In this document: one piece after another, positions 25,136-25,683 of the stretch | How positions within the stretch are numbered: the stretch's first letter is position 1 | How the letters are laid out: each line of letters begins with the position of its first letter | The notes under the pieces: generated by a model | Told to the model about the DNA's origin: nothing | Database searches by the model: none | What the model saw: only the letters and a program-made list of their open reading frames with translations | Made by a program: the position numbers and the translations under genes | Source: Pseudomonadota bacterium | GTDB lineage: Bacteria; Pseudomonadota; Alphaproteobacteria; Rhizobiales; Xanthobacteraceae | Reading direction: 5' to 3' | NCBI GenBank assembly: GCA_023442085.1 | Contig: JAEZMT010000127.1 | Coordinates: forward strand, 1-25,683 | DNA length: 25,683 nt

Positions 25136-25683
25136 TCAGCCGACGTACTGGTAGCCGAGATAGCGGCGGGCATCGATGACGTCGCGGCCGAGCTTCAGGC
25201 GCAGCTTCTTGCGCAGCTTGCTCATGTGGCCCTCGACAACGCTCTCGTCCACGTCCTCGTTGAAGATGCCGTAGATGGTGTTGAAGATCTGGGTCTTGGT
25301 GACCCGGCGCTTCGAGTTCTTCACCAGATATTCGAGGATATGCCGCTCGCGGCGCGGCAGGGCCAGGGGCTCGCCGTCCACTTCCGGATCGCGGCCGTCG
25401 AAGAACACGCGCAGGCGCTCGTCGGCCGGCATCTGGATGTCGCCGGAGCGCACGCGCCGCCACACCGCATCGGCCCGCGCCACGATCTCGCGCACATGGA
25501 CGGGCTTGCGCACCACGTCATCGATGCCGGCGGTGAAAAGCTCCAGCGTCTGGGTCAGGGACTTCACGTCCTCCAGCGCGATGATGGGCGCCGGGCTGTG
25601 CGAGCGGATCAGGTCGGGATAGGTGATGCGCGCGTCGGATTCCCCGATCAGGAAGCTTTCCACCGCGCCGAGATCCTGGTCCG
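25136..25683 (-). CDS. ftcR: Flagellar transcriptional regulator FtcR, C-terminal 181 residues (start outside the window)
   Basis: An OmpR/CtrA-like regulator cut by the right edge. The visible part has the end of the receiver-like domain (AVESFLIGE, PAPIIALEDVKSLTQTLELFTAGIDDVVRKPVHVREI) and a winged-helix DNA-binding domain with RRERHILEYLVKN, RRVTKTQIFN, the VVEGHMSKLRKKL recognition helix and the YLGYQYVG wing. This layout and FFDGRDPEV match FtcR, the orphan master regulator of flagellar genes in Brucella and rhizobia. No phospho-acceptor aspartate is visible in the part present, where VESFLIGE stands at the expected strand; this agrees with the atypical receiver known for FtcR. It reads towards the MCP gene. 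No GTG/ATG start can be assigned because the frame is open to the edge. Confidence 0.88.
   Translation of the reverse strand, partial: DQDLGAVESFLIGESDARITYPDLIRSHSPAPIIALEDVKSLTQTLELFTAGIDDVVRKPVHVREIVARADAVWRRVRSGDIQMPADERLRVFFDGRDPEVDGEPLALPRRERHILEYLVKNSKRRVTKTQIFNTIYGIFNEDVDESVVEGHMSKLRKKLRLKLGRDVIDARRYLGYQYVG

Overview
The window reads as high-GC alphaproteobacterial chromosome. A gene recognisable as the flagellar regulator FtcR at the right edge points to the Hyphomicrobiales (rhizobia and relatives); Xanthobacteraceae-like is a guess. Almost every base is coding. No tRNA, rRNA, insertion sequence, phage gene or CRISPR array was found.

Left part (1-3695): the start of a divergent shikimate-dehydrogenase-like gene, a THI5/NMT1-type ABC substrate-binding protein, a MarR-family regulator and, divergent from it, a second THI5/NMT1-type binding protein. 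No ABC permease or ATPase gene is present.

Catabolic part (3782-17975, all minus strand) appears to be two operons. Operon B (8613 down to 3782) encodes a ring-hydroxylating oxygenase system and an amidase. Its ferredoxin, reductase and catalytic alpha subunit form one uninterrupted reading frame of 957 residues, followed by the beta subunit and the amidase. Operon C (17975 down to 8700) encodes an ABM-fold protein, a maleylacetoacetate/maleylpyruvate isomerase-like GST, a complete TRAP transporter (small permease, large permease, TakP-like binding protein) and a three-gene molybdenum hydroxylase (large, FAD, and an iron-sulphur subunit fused to a CoxG/SRPBCC domain). Together these look like an uptake and oxidation route for an aromatic or heteroaromatic acid, possibly also an amide. 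The substrate cannot be read from the sequence. A short motif, CAGTRTACY, recurs in the intergenic DNA at the MarR/binding-protein divergence and ahead of operons B and C, suggesting one regulator controls all three.

Right part (18412-25683) is signalling: a membrane sensor kinase with a single-domain receiver, a REC-EAL protein, a REC-MarR-like response regulator, a methyl-accepting chemotaxis protein and the C-terminal part of FtcR. The first two genes diverge from the next two, so this may be one phosphorelay with DNA-binding and cyclic-di-GMP outputs, lying next to motility genes.

The most interesting items are the ferredoxin-reductase-oxygenase fusion with a ribosome binding site preserved inside it, the shared intergenic motif, the CoxS-CoxG fusion in a non-CO molybdenum hydroxylase, and the REC-MarR plus REC-EAL signalling cluster.
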